Part shown: positions 25,697 through 34,006 of the stretch, one piece after another
Position numbering within the stretch: position 1 is the stretch's first letter
Layout of the letters: each line of letters begins with the position of its first letter
Source of the DNA: Rhizobacter sp964253025
GTDB lineage: Bacteria > Pseudomonadota > Gammaproteobacteria > Burkholderiales > Burkholderiaceae_C
Reading direction: 5' to 3'
DNA length: 64,000 bases
Assembly: GCF_964253025.1 (NCBI RefSeq)
Contig: NZ_CAXUQC020000001.1
Span: 1,302,001 to 1,366,000, forward strand
Made by a program: the position numbers and the translations under genes
Notes under the pieces: generated by a model
The model's input: only the letters and a program-made list of their open reading frames with translations
The model's database searches: none
Told to the model about the DNA's origin: nothing

Positions 25697-25823
25697 GGGG
25701 AAAGGGTCAGTCGTGCGGCGGACACAGGGGGCAGGCATTGTGCCCGAGTCGGCTGGCACCTGAGCGACAGCCGGAAGGGACGCCGCCGCCTAAGCTCGCC
25801 GTCCCACACTCCGAGGCAGCCAG

Positions 25824-26759
25824 ATGAACCGAGTCCTTGCCCATTGCGGCGCACGCTACCCCATCCTGCAAGCTCCCATGGGCTGGATCGCCCGGGCGCC
25901 CCTGGCCGCGGCCGTGTCGCGGGCAGGTGGGCTGGGCATCATCGAGACCTCGTCAGGCGAGACTGCCAACTGCCAGGCCGAGATCCTCAAGATGCGCGAA
26001 CTCGGCCTGCCCTTCGGTGTGAACCTGCCCATCCGCTTCCTGAAGGACGAGGCCATGCTGCGCTTCGTCTGCGAGTCGGGCGTGCGCTTCGTCACCACCT
26101 CGGCCGGCAGCCCCGCCAAGTTCATCGCGCCGCTGAAGGCGGCCGGCATCGTGGTCTACCACGCGGTGCCCACCGTGGAGACGGCGCTCAAGTGCGTCGA
26201 GGCCGGTGTCGATGGCCTGGTCGTCGAAGGCGCCGAGGGTGGCGGCTTCAAGAACCCGGAGGAGGTGTCCACCCTCGTGCTGCTGCAGGCCATCCGGGCG
26301 CGCGTGGGCGTGCCCCTCATCGCCGCCGGTGGCATCTGCGACGGCCGCGGCATGGCCGCCGCGTTCGCCCTCGGCGCCGAAGGCATCCAGATGGGCACGC
26401 GCTTCGTCGGCTGCGCCGAGAGCCCGGTGCACGACAACTTCAAGGCGGCGATCTGCAGCGCCACCGAAACCGGCACCTGGGTGCTCAACCGCAAGGCCTC
26501 GCCGTGCATCCGCGCGTTGAAGACGGCCGGCACGCAGGCGATCCATGAAGAAGGGCGCATGCCGGCCGACGTGCTCAGCCGCGTGCAGGACCTCTACTTC
26601 GGGGGTGACATGGACGCAGCGCCTGCACTCGCCGGCCAGACCGTGGGCCTCATCGACCGCGTGAAGTCGGCGCAGGAGATCATCGACGACACGGTCAATG
26701 GCTTCTTCGAGATCACCGAGCGCATGGCCCGCTTGACGGCGCAACGAAGCTTCGGCTGA
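25824..26759 (+). CDS. Nitronate monooxygenase-like FMN oxidoreductase
   Basis: A 311-residue TIM-barrel flavoprotein of the NMO/FabK-like/2-nitropropane dioxygenase family. It has the substrate-side LQAPMGWIARAPLAAAVSRA, then GGLGIIETSS, and the FMN phosphate-binding segments VVEGAEGGGF, PLIAAGGICDGRGMAAA and GIQMGTRFVG. These bind FMN, and the group oxidises alkyl nitronates or, in FabK relatives, reduces enoyl-ACP. The usual catalytic His position of class I NMOs (HRG..H) reads as EGAEGGG, closer to NAD(P)H-quinone reductase or class II members, so the reaction is uncertain. The gene is monocistronic in appearance. Confidence 0.85.
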   Translation: MNRVLAHCGARYPILQAPMGWIARAPLAAAVSRAGGLGIIETSSGETANCQAEILKMRELGLPFGVNLPIRFLKDEAMLRFVCESGVRFVTTSAGSPAKFIAPLKAAGIVVYHAVPTVETALKCVEAGVDGLVVEGAEGGGFKNPEEVSTLVLLQAIRARVGVPLIAAGGICDGRGMAAAFALGAEGIQMGTRFVGCAESPVHDNFKAAICSATETGTWVLNRKASPCIRALKTAGTQAIHEEGRMPADVLSRVQDLYFGGDMDAAPALAGQTVGLIDRVKSAQEIIDDTVNGFFEITERMARLTAQRSFG

Positions 26760-26824
26760 AGGGGTGGGGCGCGTCGGCACCGCTGGCGCAACTCCCTTCG
26801 TGGCGGACCGGCAGCACAAAACAA

Positions 26825-26850
26825 AACGCCCCGAGGCAGGTCGGGGCGTT
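26825..26850 (-). terminator. Terminator of tRNA-Gly (minus strand)
   Basis: On the minus strand, AACGCCCCGA-N6-TCGGGGCGTT is followed by TTGTTTTG. It lies 22 bases after the 3' end of the tRNA. Confidence 0.75.
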
Positions 26851-26871
26851 GGTCGCGCTGCGCGCGGCATC

Positions 26872-26945
26872 TGGAGCGGGTGAAGGGAATCGAACCCTCG
26901 TATGAAGCTTGGGAAGCTGCCGTTCTACCATTGAACTACACCCGC
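26872..26945 (-). tRNA. tRNA-Gly(CCC)
   Basis: A 74-base cloverleaf reading from GCGGGTGTAGTTCAATGG to a genome-encoded CCA. The anticodon loop is TTCCCAA, giving anticodon CCC, which decodes GGG. The acceptor stem GCGGGTG/CACCCGC and the GGTTCGATTCC T arm are intact. The anticodon stem GCAGC/GCTTC contains one C-U mismatch at positions 28-42. The rest closely matches the glyU-type tRNA of proteobacteria. Confidence 0.95.
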
Positions 26946-27255
26946 GGAACGAGCGGCATTCTAGCGCACTCCGGGCGAGGGGCCGGCGCTTGTCGTTGGC
27001 GGGGCCGCGCGGGGAAGGGGGGTGCTGTCACGCCATCGGTGTGCGGCCATGGGCCTGCGCGGCCGGCCCGTTCCATTCAGCAGACCGCCGGTCACGGGAC
27101 ACGGCACGCTGGTAACACCTTGACCCGGATATCGCGGTGAACCGGGCGCAACCCCGCTTGCGGTCCGGCGGAGACCGCGTCAGGATGTGGGCCGACTCGG
27201 CGCTGGCCGGGTCGCATCTGCCAGAGGCCTGAAGGCCCACCACCAGGAGACAACG
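26946..27255. other. Intergenic stretch between tRNA-Gly and the serine hydrolase
   Basis: About 310 bases. On the minus strand a TAGAAT hexamer (26958-26963) sits 12 bases before the tRNA and may be its -10. No convincing -35 is seen. The rest contains no gene or RNA that I recognise. AGGAGA at 27245-27250 is the ribosome-binding site of the following gene. Confidence 0.45.
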
Positions 27256-28914
27256 ATGAACCCAGCCCTTTCCTTGCGGCGCGCACGGCGCGCGCCCGCG
27301 TCCCGCTTCGCCCGCATCGCACTTGCCGCCGCCACGCTGGCATCCGCATCGGCGCACGCTGAGGTCGTGCTGCAGCAGAACTTCAGCACCGGCCTCGGCA
27401 GCTTCACGGCCTCAGGCTCCGTGAGCACCAGCAGCGCGGGTGCGCGCATGAACGCCGCATTCGGCTCGAACGACGGCGCCATCCGCTCGGCCACCTTCAG
27501 CACGGCCGGCCTGACGGGCCTCACGCTGACCTTCCAGCGCAGCAGCAGCGGCCTGGACACCGGGGAGGCCGGCATTGCGGAGATCTCCACCAACAACGGC
27601 GCCACGTTCACGGTGCTGGAGTCGAGCCGCACCGCCTCGGGCGCGACCACGCTCAACCTGCCGGCATCCGCCGCGGGGCAGGTGGCGGTGGTGCTGCGCT
27701 TCCGCGTCGATGCCAGCTCGTCACTCGAGAACTACACCGTGGCCAGCGTGCGGGTGGACGGGACGCGCGGCGAGACGCCGACCCCTACGCCCGGCGCGCG
27801 GGACCCGGGCACGGGGCCCTGGACGCTGGTGCCCGCGGCCAACGTCGCGACCGAGTGCAAGCTCGACCCCGCGCTGCTGCAGCAGGCCAACCGCACCCTG
27901 GGCCATGCCTGGGCCGTCGTGCGCTATGGAAAGCTCTGCCACGAGTACTACCCGAACGGCAACGATCCCGCCGACCAGGTGTATTCCACCACCAAGACGA
28001 TGGGCGCGCTCACGGTCGGCGCGCTGATCCACCACACCAAGTCGCTGCCGGTCACGACGACCCGCAAGCGAGGCCCGCTGGGCGAGTTCCAGCGCATCGA
28101 TCACTGGCTCGACAGCTTCACCTTCGACCAGGCGTCCACGACGGCGCACGTGCTGGCCATGGTGAGCGCCGCATCGCCCAACCTCAACTACCCCAACCGG
28201 GAGTTCAAGTACGACACGGTCGGCAGCGAGGCGATCAATCGACTGAGCGATGTGGTCAACACCGTGGTGGCGCAGGACACCACCCGCCTGGGCAGCAACA
28301 TCGGCGCGTTCTGGCGCCGCCACCTGGCCCAGCCGCTCGGCTTCGAGAACTCCACCTGGGGCACGTCCGAGACCAGCAAGAGCTTCGCCACCAGCTGGAC
28401 CACCACGGTGCGCGACATGGCGCGCCTGGGCCTCTTGATGAACAACGGCGGCATGTGGAACGGCCAGCGGCTCATCGACCAGGACTTCCTCTACAACCTG
28501 TCGCACCCGTCCTTCGAGGACGCCAACACCGGCTACGGCTACCTCACCTGGCTCAACGAGGACGACAGCTGCGCGCCCAAGCCGATCCACCGCAGCTACC
28601 CGCATGGACCCGTCTCGAACGCGCCCAGCTGCCTGAGGTCCGAGGGCTGCTCGCAAACGCACGATGCAGGCGTGTTCTACGCCGCGGGTCTGGGTGGGCA
28701 GTACGTCATCGTCCACCGTGCGCTCGACCTCGTGATCGTGGTCAAGGATTCGGGTGGCCAGTCGGGCACGGAGCCACGCCGCTTCTGGGAAGCCCTGCGG
28801 CCGGCCGTGCTCGCGCACGATCCGACCTACCGCGGCAACAACGCCGGCTTCTGCGCGGCGTACGGCCGCGGTAACTACGCCCCTGACCTGAAGCTGTGGG
28901 AAGGCGGCCGTTGA
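27256..28914 (+). CDS. Secreted serine hydrolase, beta-lactamase/class C-like fold with N-terminal beta domain
   Basis: A 552-residue secreted protein starting at ATG 27256 after AGGAGA. The signal peptide ends at AHA-E near residue 35. Residues 37-170 form a beta-rich domain (FSTGLGSFTASGS, ISTNNGATFTVLESS), then a TPTPTPG linker. The catalytic domain follows, with STTK (Ser244, Lys247) as the nucleophile motif in DQVYSTTKTMG, YDTVGSEAI in the position of the second motif, and HDAGVFYAAGLGGQ near the C-terminus. This is the EstB/AmpC-like serine hydrolase family (pfam beta-lactamase), which includes esterases and D-amino peptidases. The substrate is unknown. The gene has its own tandem terminator. 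Confidence 0.85.
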   Translation: MNPALSLRRARRAPASRFARIALAAATLASASAHAEVVLQQNFSTGLGSFTASGSVSTSSAGARMNAAFGSNDGAIRSATFSTAGLTGLTLTFQRSSSGLDTGEAGIAEISTNNGATFTVLESSRTASGATTLNLPASAAGQVAVVLRFRVDASSSLENYTVASVRVDGTRGETPTPTPGARDPGTGPWTLVPAANVATECKLDPALLQQANRTLGHAWAVVRYGKLCHEYYPNGNDPADQVYSTTKTMGALTVGALIHHTKSLPVTTTRKRGPLGEFQRIDHWLDSFTFDQASTTAHVLAMVSAASPNLNYPNREFKYDTVGSEAINRLSDVVNTVVAQDTTRLGSNIGAFWRRHLAQPLGFENSTWGTSETSKSFATSWTTTVRDMARLGLLMNNGGMWNGQRLIDQDFLYNLSHPSFEDANTGYGYLTWLNEDDSCAPKPIHRSYPHGPVSNAPSCLRSEGCSQTHDAGVFYAAGLGGQYVIVHRALDLVIVVKDSGGQSGTEPRRFWEALRPAVLAHDPTYRGNNAGFCAAYGRGNYAPDLKLWEGGR

Positions 28915-28932
28915 TCGGCTGACGCGCCCGTT

Positions 28933-28994
28933 GAAGGCCCGGGCTCGCCCGGGCCTTCAGGGGCGCTCGAAGGCCACCCTGCGGGGTGGCCTTC
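28933..28994 (+). terminator. Two tandem hairpins after the serine hydrolase
   Basis: GAAGGCCCGGG-CTCG-CCCGGGCCTTC (28933-28958) is followed by GAAGGCCACCC-TGCG-GGGTGGCCTTC (28969-28994). Both stems share the outer GAAGGC sequence, so the pair may have arisen by duplication. A short T-rich run (TCGTTGGTTC) follows. Confidence 0.7.
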
Positions 28995-29051
28995 TCGTTG
29001 GTTCGTGGGCAGGGATCACGGCCGGTGCGCCGCTTCGTGAGACAGTGGCGC

Positions 29052-29639
29052 ATGGACCCGAACGCTTCGCCATCCCGCCGGCTCCGGTGTGCCCGCTGCC
29101 AGCGCCCGGCGGCCACCTGCCTGTGCCACCTCGCGGTGCCGGTGGCGAACCGAACCGAGGTGCTCGTGCTGCAGCATCCGATGGAAGCAGGCCATGCGAA
29201 GGGCACGGTGCCACTCTTGCACCTGAGCCTGGCGCGCAGCCGCATCGAGGTCGGGGAGCGCTTCGATCCGGACGTGCTGCAGGGGTGGCTCGGTGACGAC
29301 GCCGTGCTGCTGTATCCGGAGGAGGGCGGGCCGGGCTCCACGCCGGCCCTGCTGCAGCCGGGTCGGTTGGTCGTCATCGACGCCACCTGGCGCAAGAGCC
29401 GGCTCATGCTGCACGTGAATCCGCTGCTCCGGCAGCTGCCCCGTCTGGCGCTTTCGGCGCCGCCGGCATCCCGCTATGGCATGCGCCGAGCGCACCGTCC
29501 GGCGCAGCGATCGACGCTGGAGGCGACCCTGCTGGCGCTCGAGCAGCTCGAGGGCGCATCGCCCGCTCACGCGGCCCTGCTCGGCGCGCTGGACGAACTG
29601 GTGCGGGATTGGTCGGCGAGGGCAGGGGCTGCCGACTGA
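29052..29639 (+). CDS. DTW-domain protein, probable tRNA-uridine aminocarboxypropyltransferase
   Basis: A 195-residue protein of the DTW (TDD) family. It has the N-terminal zinc-like cysteine cluster LRCARCQRPAATCLC, the EVLVLQHPMEAGHAKGT segment, and the family signature VVIDATWRKSRLM (a DATW form of the DTW motif) with RYGMRRAHRPAQRSTLEA. Members such as E. coli TapT use SAM to place an aminocarboxypropyl group (acp3U) on tRNA uridines. Start ATG 29052 lies in an open frame that begins earlier without family similarity. It has no obvious operon partner. Confidence 0.88.
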   Translation: MDPNASPSRRLRCARCQRPAATCLCHLAVPVANRTEVLVLQHPMEAGHAKGTVPLLHLSLARSRIEVGERFDPDVLQGWLGDDAVLLYPEEGGPGSTPALLQPGRLVVIDATWRKSRLMLHVNPLLRQLPRLALSAPPASRYGMRRAHRPAQRSTLEATLLALEQLEGASPAHAALLGALDELVRDWSARAGAAD

Positions 29640-29857
29640 TCCGCGGGTGCTCTCGGCGCGGGGATTTGGGCCCACCTTCCCGCTGCCCTACATCCTGCAC
29701 GCCGTCGGCTGCATACGTGGTGCTACGCAGGCGGGTTCACCCGAGGTGGGTTAGACCTAGTTGATGCAGTGCAACGTAGGAGACGACATTCGCCAACTGG
29801 ACTGGGCGGCCCATGAGGCAGGGGCCCGGCCGAAACCGATCTGTCGAAGGAGCTCCC

Positions 29858-30988
29858 ATGACTGAGAAAACTTCCGCCCCGCGTCGCCGATTTCTCAAGA
29901 AGACCGCGACCACGGCCGGTGCTGCGGGCGCGCTGGCCGCGCCGATGATCGCGACGGCCCAGACCACCACCTTGCGCTTCCAGAGCACCTGGCCCGCCAA
30001 GGACATCTTCCATGAATACGCCCTCGACTTCGCCAAGAAGGTGAACGACATGGCCGGCGGTCGCCTCAAGATCGAGGTGCTGCCCGCGGGCGCGGTGGTG
30101 CCCGCGTTCCAGCTGCTGGATGCCGTCAGCAAGGGAACGCTGGACGGCGGCCACGGCGTGATCGCGTACTGGTACGGCAAGAACTCCGCGCTGGCGCTGT
30201 GGGGGTCGGGCCCGGCCTTCGGCATGGACGCCAACATGATCCTCGCCTGGCACCAGTACGGTGGCGGCAAGGCGCTGGTCGAGGAGGTCTACAAGAGCCT
30301 CAACCTCGACGTCGTGTCGTACCTCTACGGCCCGATGCCCACCCAGCCGCTGGGCTGGTTCAAGAAGCCGGTGGCGCGCGTGGAGGACATGAAGGGTCTC
30401 AAGTTCCGCACCGTTGGCCTGGCGGTGGACGTGTTCACCGAGATGGGAACCGCCGTGAACCCGCTGCCCGGTGGCGAGATCGTGCCGGCGCTCGACCGCG
30501 GCCTCATCGATGCGGCCGAGTTCAACAACGCCTCCAGTGACCGCGTGCTGGGCTTCCCCGACGTGGCCAAGAACTGCATGCTGCAGAGTTTCCACCAGTC
30601 GGGTGAGCAGTTCGAGATCCTCTTCAACAAGGGCAAGCTGAACGCGCTGCCGGCCGAGCTGCGCTCGATCGTGGAGTACGCCGTGCAGGCGGCCTCTGCC
30701 GACATGAGCTGGAAGGCCATCGAGCGCAACTCCGCCGACTACCAGGCACTGAAGAAGCAGGGCGTGAAGTTCTACAAGACGCCCGACAGCGTGCTGCGTG
30801 CCCAGCTGGCCGCCTGGGACAAGACCATCGAGAAGAAGGCCGCGGAGAACCCGCTGTTCAAGAAGGTGCTCGATTCCCAGCGTGCCTTCGCCGAACGCGC
30901 AGGCGCCTGGCAGAACGACTACACCGTCGACTTCAAGATGGCGCACAACCACTACTTCGGGCGCAAGGCGCCTGCCAAGAAGGGCTGA
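29858..30988 (+). CDS. TRAP transporter periplasmic substrate-binding subunit (DctP family)
   Basis: A 376-residue protein with a Tat signal peptide (APRRRFLKKTATTAGAAGAL, with Arg-Arg before FLKK) cleaved after ATA. The DctP fold is shown by LRFQSTWPAKDIFHEYALDF, RLKIEVLPAGAVVPAFQLLD, MKGLKFRTVGLAVDVFTEMG and NPLPGGEIVPALDRGLIDAA. The mature part resembles the TakP-like subgroup for 2-oxo or monocarboxylic acids, but the substrate is an inference. ATG 29858 follows AAGGAG (29847-29852). It is the first gene of a complete dctPQM operon, with dctQ 68 bases downstream. Confidence 0.93.
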   Translation: MTEKTSAPRRRFLKKTATTAGAAGALAAPMIATAQTTTLRFQSTWPAKDIFHEYALDFAKKVNDMAGGRLKIEVLPAGAVVPAFQLLDAVSKGTLDGGHGVIAYWYGKNSALALWGSGPAFGMDANMILAWHQYGGGKALVEEVYKSLNLDVVSYLYGPMPTQPLGWFKKPVARVEDMKGLKFRTVGLAVDVFTEMGTAVNPLPGGEIVPALDRGLIDAAEFNNASSDRVLGFPDVAKNCMLQSFHQSGEQFEILFNKGKLNALPAELRSIVEYAVQAASADMSWKAIERNSADYQALKKQGVKFYKTPDSVLRAQLAAWDKTIEKKAAENPLFKKVLDSQRAFAERAGAWQNDYTVDFKMAHNHYFGRKAPAKKG

Positions 30989-31056
30989 CCCGCCCGATCC
31001 CCCGGCGGGGCGCGTGATCCGCGCCCCGCTCCCGTTCTGGTGTTTGGAGATCCCTG

Positions 31057-31674
31057 ATGCAGAAGCTGCTGTGGGGCGTGGACCGGTTCTCGACGTGGAT
31101 CGGCAAGGCGTTCGCCTGGCTGATCGTGGCCCTCACCGCGCTGATCGTCTGGGAGGTGTTCTCCCGCTATGTGCTGAACAAGCCGCACGCCTGGGTGCTC
31201 GACGCCCAGATCATGTTGTACGGCACCTTGTTCATGACGGCCGGGGCGTACACCCTCAGCAAGAACGGCCATGTTCGAGGCGACGTGCTGTACGGGTTCT
31301 TCCGCCCGCGCACCCAGGCGACCGTGGACCTGGTGTTGTACCTGCTCTTCTTCCTGCCGGGCATCGTGGCGCTCACCTGGGCGGGTTGGACGTATGCGAA
31401 TGAATCCTGGGCCATCCGCGAGCAGACCTTCTCTGCCGACGCACTGCCGCTCTATCCCTTCAAGTTCATGATTCCCGTGGCTGGCGCCGTGCTGCTGCTG
31501 CAGGGTGTCGTGGAGATCATCCGATGCGTCATCTGCCTTCAGCAGGGCGAATGGCCCCGCCGCGAGGATGACGTCGAGGAGGTGGATGTCGACAAGCTCA
31601 AGGCCATGGTGCATGTGAAGGACGAGGACATCGAAGCGCTCGACCGCTACGTCACCAAGGAGCAGCGGTCATGA
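31057..31674 (+). CDS. TRAP transporter small permease (DctQ family)
   Basis: A 205-residue protein with four membrane segments: FAWLIVALTALIVWEVFSRY, ending with the family mark WEVFSRYVLNKPHAWVLDAQ, then MLYGTLFMTAGAYTL, RPRTQATVDLVLYLLFFLPG and FKFMIPVAGAVLLLQGVVEI. The C-terminus has a charged tail (about 165-205) rich in Glu/Asp that is longer than average. The small subunit partners DctM for Na+-coupled import. Its stop overlaps the dctM start (ATGA at 31671-31674), so the two are translationally coupled. Confidence 0.92.
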   Translation: MQKLLWGVDRFSTWIGKAFAWLIVALTALIVWEVFSRYVLNKPHAWVLDAQIMLYGTLFMTAGAYTLSKNGHVRGDVLYGFFRPRTQATVDLVLYLLFFLPGIVALTWAGWTYANESWAIREQTFSADALPLYPFKFMIPVAGAVLLLQGVVEIIRCVICLQQGEWPRREDDVEEVDVDKLKAMVHVKDEDIEALDRYVTKEQRS

Positions 31675-33662
31675 AGATCCGCAAGGAACTGTGGTTCGGA
31701 TTCTCGCTGATGGCGCTGCTGATCGCCGGCGCGGCCACCATGCTCATCAGCGTGCCGGTCATCACCAATGGCCACATCGGCCTGCTGATGCTGTCGCTCG
31801 TCGTGGTGGCCATCATGCTGGGCTTCCCGACCGCCTTCACGCTGATGGGCATGGGCATGCTCTTCACCTGGATCGCCTACGAGCGCGACAGCGCCAAGAC
31901 GCTCGACCTGATGGTGCAGGCGGCCTACAAGGTGATGGCCAACGACGTGCTCATCTCCATCCCGCTCTTCGTGTTCATGGGCTACCTGGTCGAGCGGGCC
32001 AACCTCATCGAGAAACTCTTTCGCAGCCTGCATTTGGCACTTGCGCGCGTGCCCGGCTCGCTGGCCGTCGCGACGCTCGTCACCTGCGCCGTCTTCGCCA
32101 CGGCGACGGGCATCGTCGGTGCGGTGGTCACGCTGATGGGGCTGCTGGCCCTGCCGCCCATGCTGCGCGCGGGCTACAGCGTGCCGCTGTCGGCCGGTGC
32201 CATCACGGCGGGCGGCTGCCTGGGCATTCTCATTCCTCCGTCGGTGCTGCTCATCGTGTACGGTGCGACGGCGGGCGTGTCCGTCGTCCAACTGTATGCA
32301 GGCGCCTTCTTCCCGGGCCTGATGCTGGCCGGCCTGTACATCCTCTATGTCGTCATCGTCGCCAAGCTCAAGCCGTCGATGGCGCCGCCGCTGTCGGCCG
32401 CCGATCGCTACGTGCCCCTGCCCGACAGGTTGGTGGCCGCCGGCGCTGATGGCGACCGCCGTGCGGTGCCCGGACTGCTCGCGGCGCTGAAGCGGCAGGG
32501 CGAGCACGGCGTTTCGGCCCGCTACCTGATTGGCCAACTGCTGGTGGCCTTGCTCCCGCTGCTCCTGGTGGCGCTGGTGGCCGCGTTCGCCTACCGTTCG
32601 GCCACCCATGTCGCGGTCCCGGATGGTCTGCCGGAGCTGCAGCAGATCGGTTCCGGCCAGGAGTCGGAGCCGGCACCGTCCGGTGGCCTGGAAGAGCCTT
32701 CGGGCGGGTTGGACGAACCGCCGACCGACGACCTCTCCGAGCCGCCGACGGAGGAAGCGCCGCTCGCGGAGCCGCAAGCGGCGAGCGACCCGGCGACTGC
32801 GCTCAGCATTCCGGCCAGCGCACCGGACGAGCCGGCGGCGCTGGGCACACCGCCGAGCCTCGAGACCCCCGCGGCGCCCGATTCGCCCGCGGCGGAAGCC
32901 GCCGTGCCAAAGCCCTCCGGCACCTACTGGCTCCTGCTGGCGGTGGCGGCGGTGGCCATGCTCGCGTACTACATGGTGCTTAATTTCACGCGGCTCGAGG
33001 TCTTCAAGATGCTGCTGACCTCGTTCTTCCCGCTGCTCATCCTGATCCTGGCGGTGTTGGGGTCCATCGTCTATGGCCTGGCCACGCCGACCGAGGCCGC
33101 GGCCGTCGGGGCCTTCGGTGGCCTGCTGCTGGCCATGGCGTATCGACAGATGACACTGACGCGGCTGCAGGAATCGGTGTTCCTGACGGCCAAGACCTCC
33201 GCCATGGTGTGCTGGTTGTTCGTCGGTTCCTCCATCTTCTCGGCCGCCTTCGCGCTGCTGGGCGGCCAGGAGCTCGTGGAGCAGTGGGTGCTCGGCATGA
33301 ATCTCACCAAGACCGAGTTCCTGGTGCTGTCGCAGATCATCATCTTCGTGCTGGGCTGGCCGCTCGAGTGGACCGAGATCATCGTGATCTTCATGCCGAT
33401 CTTCGTGCCGCTGCTCGACAACTTCGGCGTGGACCCGTTGTTCTTCGGGCTGCTCGTCGCCTTGAACCTGCAGACCGCCTTCCTCTCGCCACCCGTGGCG
33501 ATGGCCGCCTTCTACCTGAAGGGCGTGGCGCCGAAGCACGTGACGCTGAACCAGATCTTCGCCGGCATGCTGCCCTTCATGGCGATCCAGGTCCTGGCGA
33601 TCGTGCTGCTCTACCAGTTCCCGGCCATCGGGCTGTGGTTGCCGCAGGTGCTGTACAAGTAA
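31671..33662 (+). CDS. TRAP transporter large permease (DctM family) with a central insert
   Basis: A 663-residue protein, whereas the family is usually about 425-450 residues. The N-terminal half (residues 20-235: GFPTAFTLMGMGML, DVLISIPLFVFMGYLVERA, GGCLGILIPPSVLLI, YAGAFFPGLMLAGLYI) and the C-terminal half (440-663: SIVYGLATPTEAAAVGAFGG, LGWPLEWTEIIVIFMPIF, TAFLSPPVAMAAFYLKGVAP) are normal DctM. Between them, residues about 250-440 are extra. They include two additional hydrophobic segments (286-306 and 419-437) enclosing a roughly 100-residue Pro/Glu/Ala-rich low-complexity loop (312-416). Homologues of this size occur in some Burkholderiales. The last gene of the dctPQM operon. Confidence 0.92.
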   Translation: MKIRKELWFGFSLMALLIAGAATMLISVPVITNGHIGLLMLSLVVVAIMLGFPTAFTLMGMGMLFTWIAYERDSAKTLDLMVQAAYKVMANDVLISIPLFVFMGYLVERANLIEKLFRSLHLALARVPGSLAVATLVTCAVFATATGIVGAVVTLMGLLALPPMLRAGYSVPLSAGAITAGGCLGILIPPSVLLIVYGATAGVSVVQLYAGAFFPGLMLAGLYILYVVIVAKLKPSMAPPLSAADRYVPLPDRLVAAGADGDRRAVPGLLAALKRQGEHGVSARYLIGQLLVALLPLLLVALVAAFAYRSATHVAVPDGLPELQQIGSGQESEPAPSGGLEEPSGGLDEPPTDDLSEPPTEEAPLAEPQAASDPATALSIPASAPDEPAALGTPPSLETPAAPDSPAAEAAVPKPSGTYWLLLAVAAVAMLAYYMVLNFTRLEVFKMLLTSFFPLLILILAVLGSIVYGLATPTEAAAVGAFGGLLLAMAYRQMTLTRLQESVFLTAKTSAMVCWLFVGSSIFSAAFALLGGQELVEQWVLGMNLTKTEFLVLSQIIIFVLGWPLEWTEIIVIFMPIFVPLLDNFGVDPLFFGLLVALNLQTAFLSPPVAMAAFYLKGVAPKHVTLNQIFAGMLPFMAIQVLAIVLLYQFPAIGLWLPQVLYK

Positions 33663-33666
33663 AAGG

Positions 33667-33687
33667 AAGGGGGCTCAATGCCCCCTT
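33667..33687 (+). terminator. Terminator of the TRAP operon
   Basis: AAGGGGGC-TCAAT-GCCCCCTT lies five bases after the dctM stop. The run after it (GTCC) is not T-rich beyond the two stem Ts. Confidence 0.7.
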
Positions 33688-33775
33688 GTCCGCAGCGCGC
33701 CCGTCGGCTTCTCGTGGTTGGAGCCCTCGGAGACTCGCGCTATGGTTTGCTCACATCCTTGAAGGGAGAGCGACG

Positions 33776-33898
33776 GTGCGTTCTCGTTCGCGCCGGAGAC
33801 TTCTCGTCGGGGGCCTGTTCGCGGGTTGCGTGGCGAGCTGTCCTGCCCTCGCGTCATCGCGCCTCCTTCCGCCGCGTGTCCTCCGTCTCGCCCGCTGA
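33776..33898 (+). pseudogene. 5' remnant of a DUF882 (YcbK-like) Tat-secreted protein
   Basis: GTG 33776, preceded by GAAGGGAGAG, opens a 40-codon frame with an arginine-rich Tat-like signal (SRRRLLVGGLFAGCVASC then PALASS) followed by RLLPPRVLRLAR and a stop. DUF882/YcbK proteins begin in just this way, with a Tat signal, then PRxLxL and a HTGE motif about five residues later. Here the frame ends before HTGE, and no continuation is seen in the other frames. I infer a truncated gene start. A genuine 40-residue peptide cannot be excluded. Confidence 0.45.
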
Positions 33899-33942
33899 GC
33901 GTCATGCCGCCAGGCCGCAGATGAAGGGCCTGCAGGTGCAGC

Positions 33943-33970
33943 TTGAAAGCACGACGCGGCGCACTAGAGT
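33943..33970 (+). promoter_or_regulatory. Possible promoter of the first PEP-CTERM gene
   Basis: TTGAAA (33943-33948) with a 16-base spacer to TAGAGT (33965-33970), 37 bases before the ATG. The paralogue at 35972 has a similarly placed TTGAAG/TACTGT pair, which supports the assignment. Confidence 0.5.
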
Positions 33971-34006
33971 TCAGGGATCTTCACCTGCGCGACGAAGGAG
34001 TTCCCC

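Noticed and set aside
28933..28994. Tandem GAAGGCC hairpins considered as a repeat element
   Set aside because: They lie just after a stop codon and are best explained as tandem terminators. No further copies are seen in the window.
31647..33539. Minus-strand open frame of 630 codons
   Set aside because: It is antisense to dctM. The product is His/Gln/Arg-rich and lacks a start region or domain.
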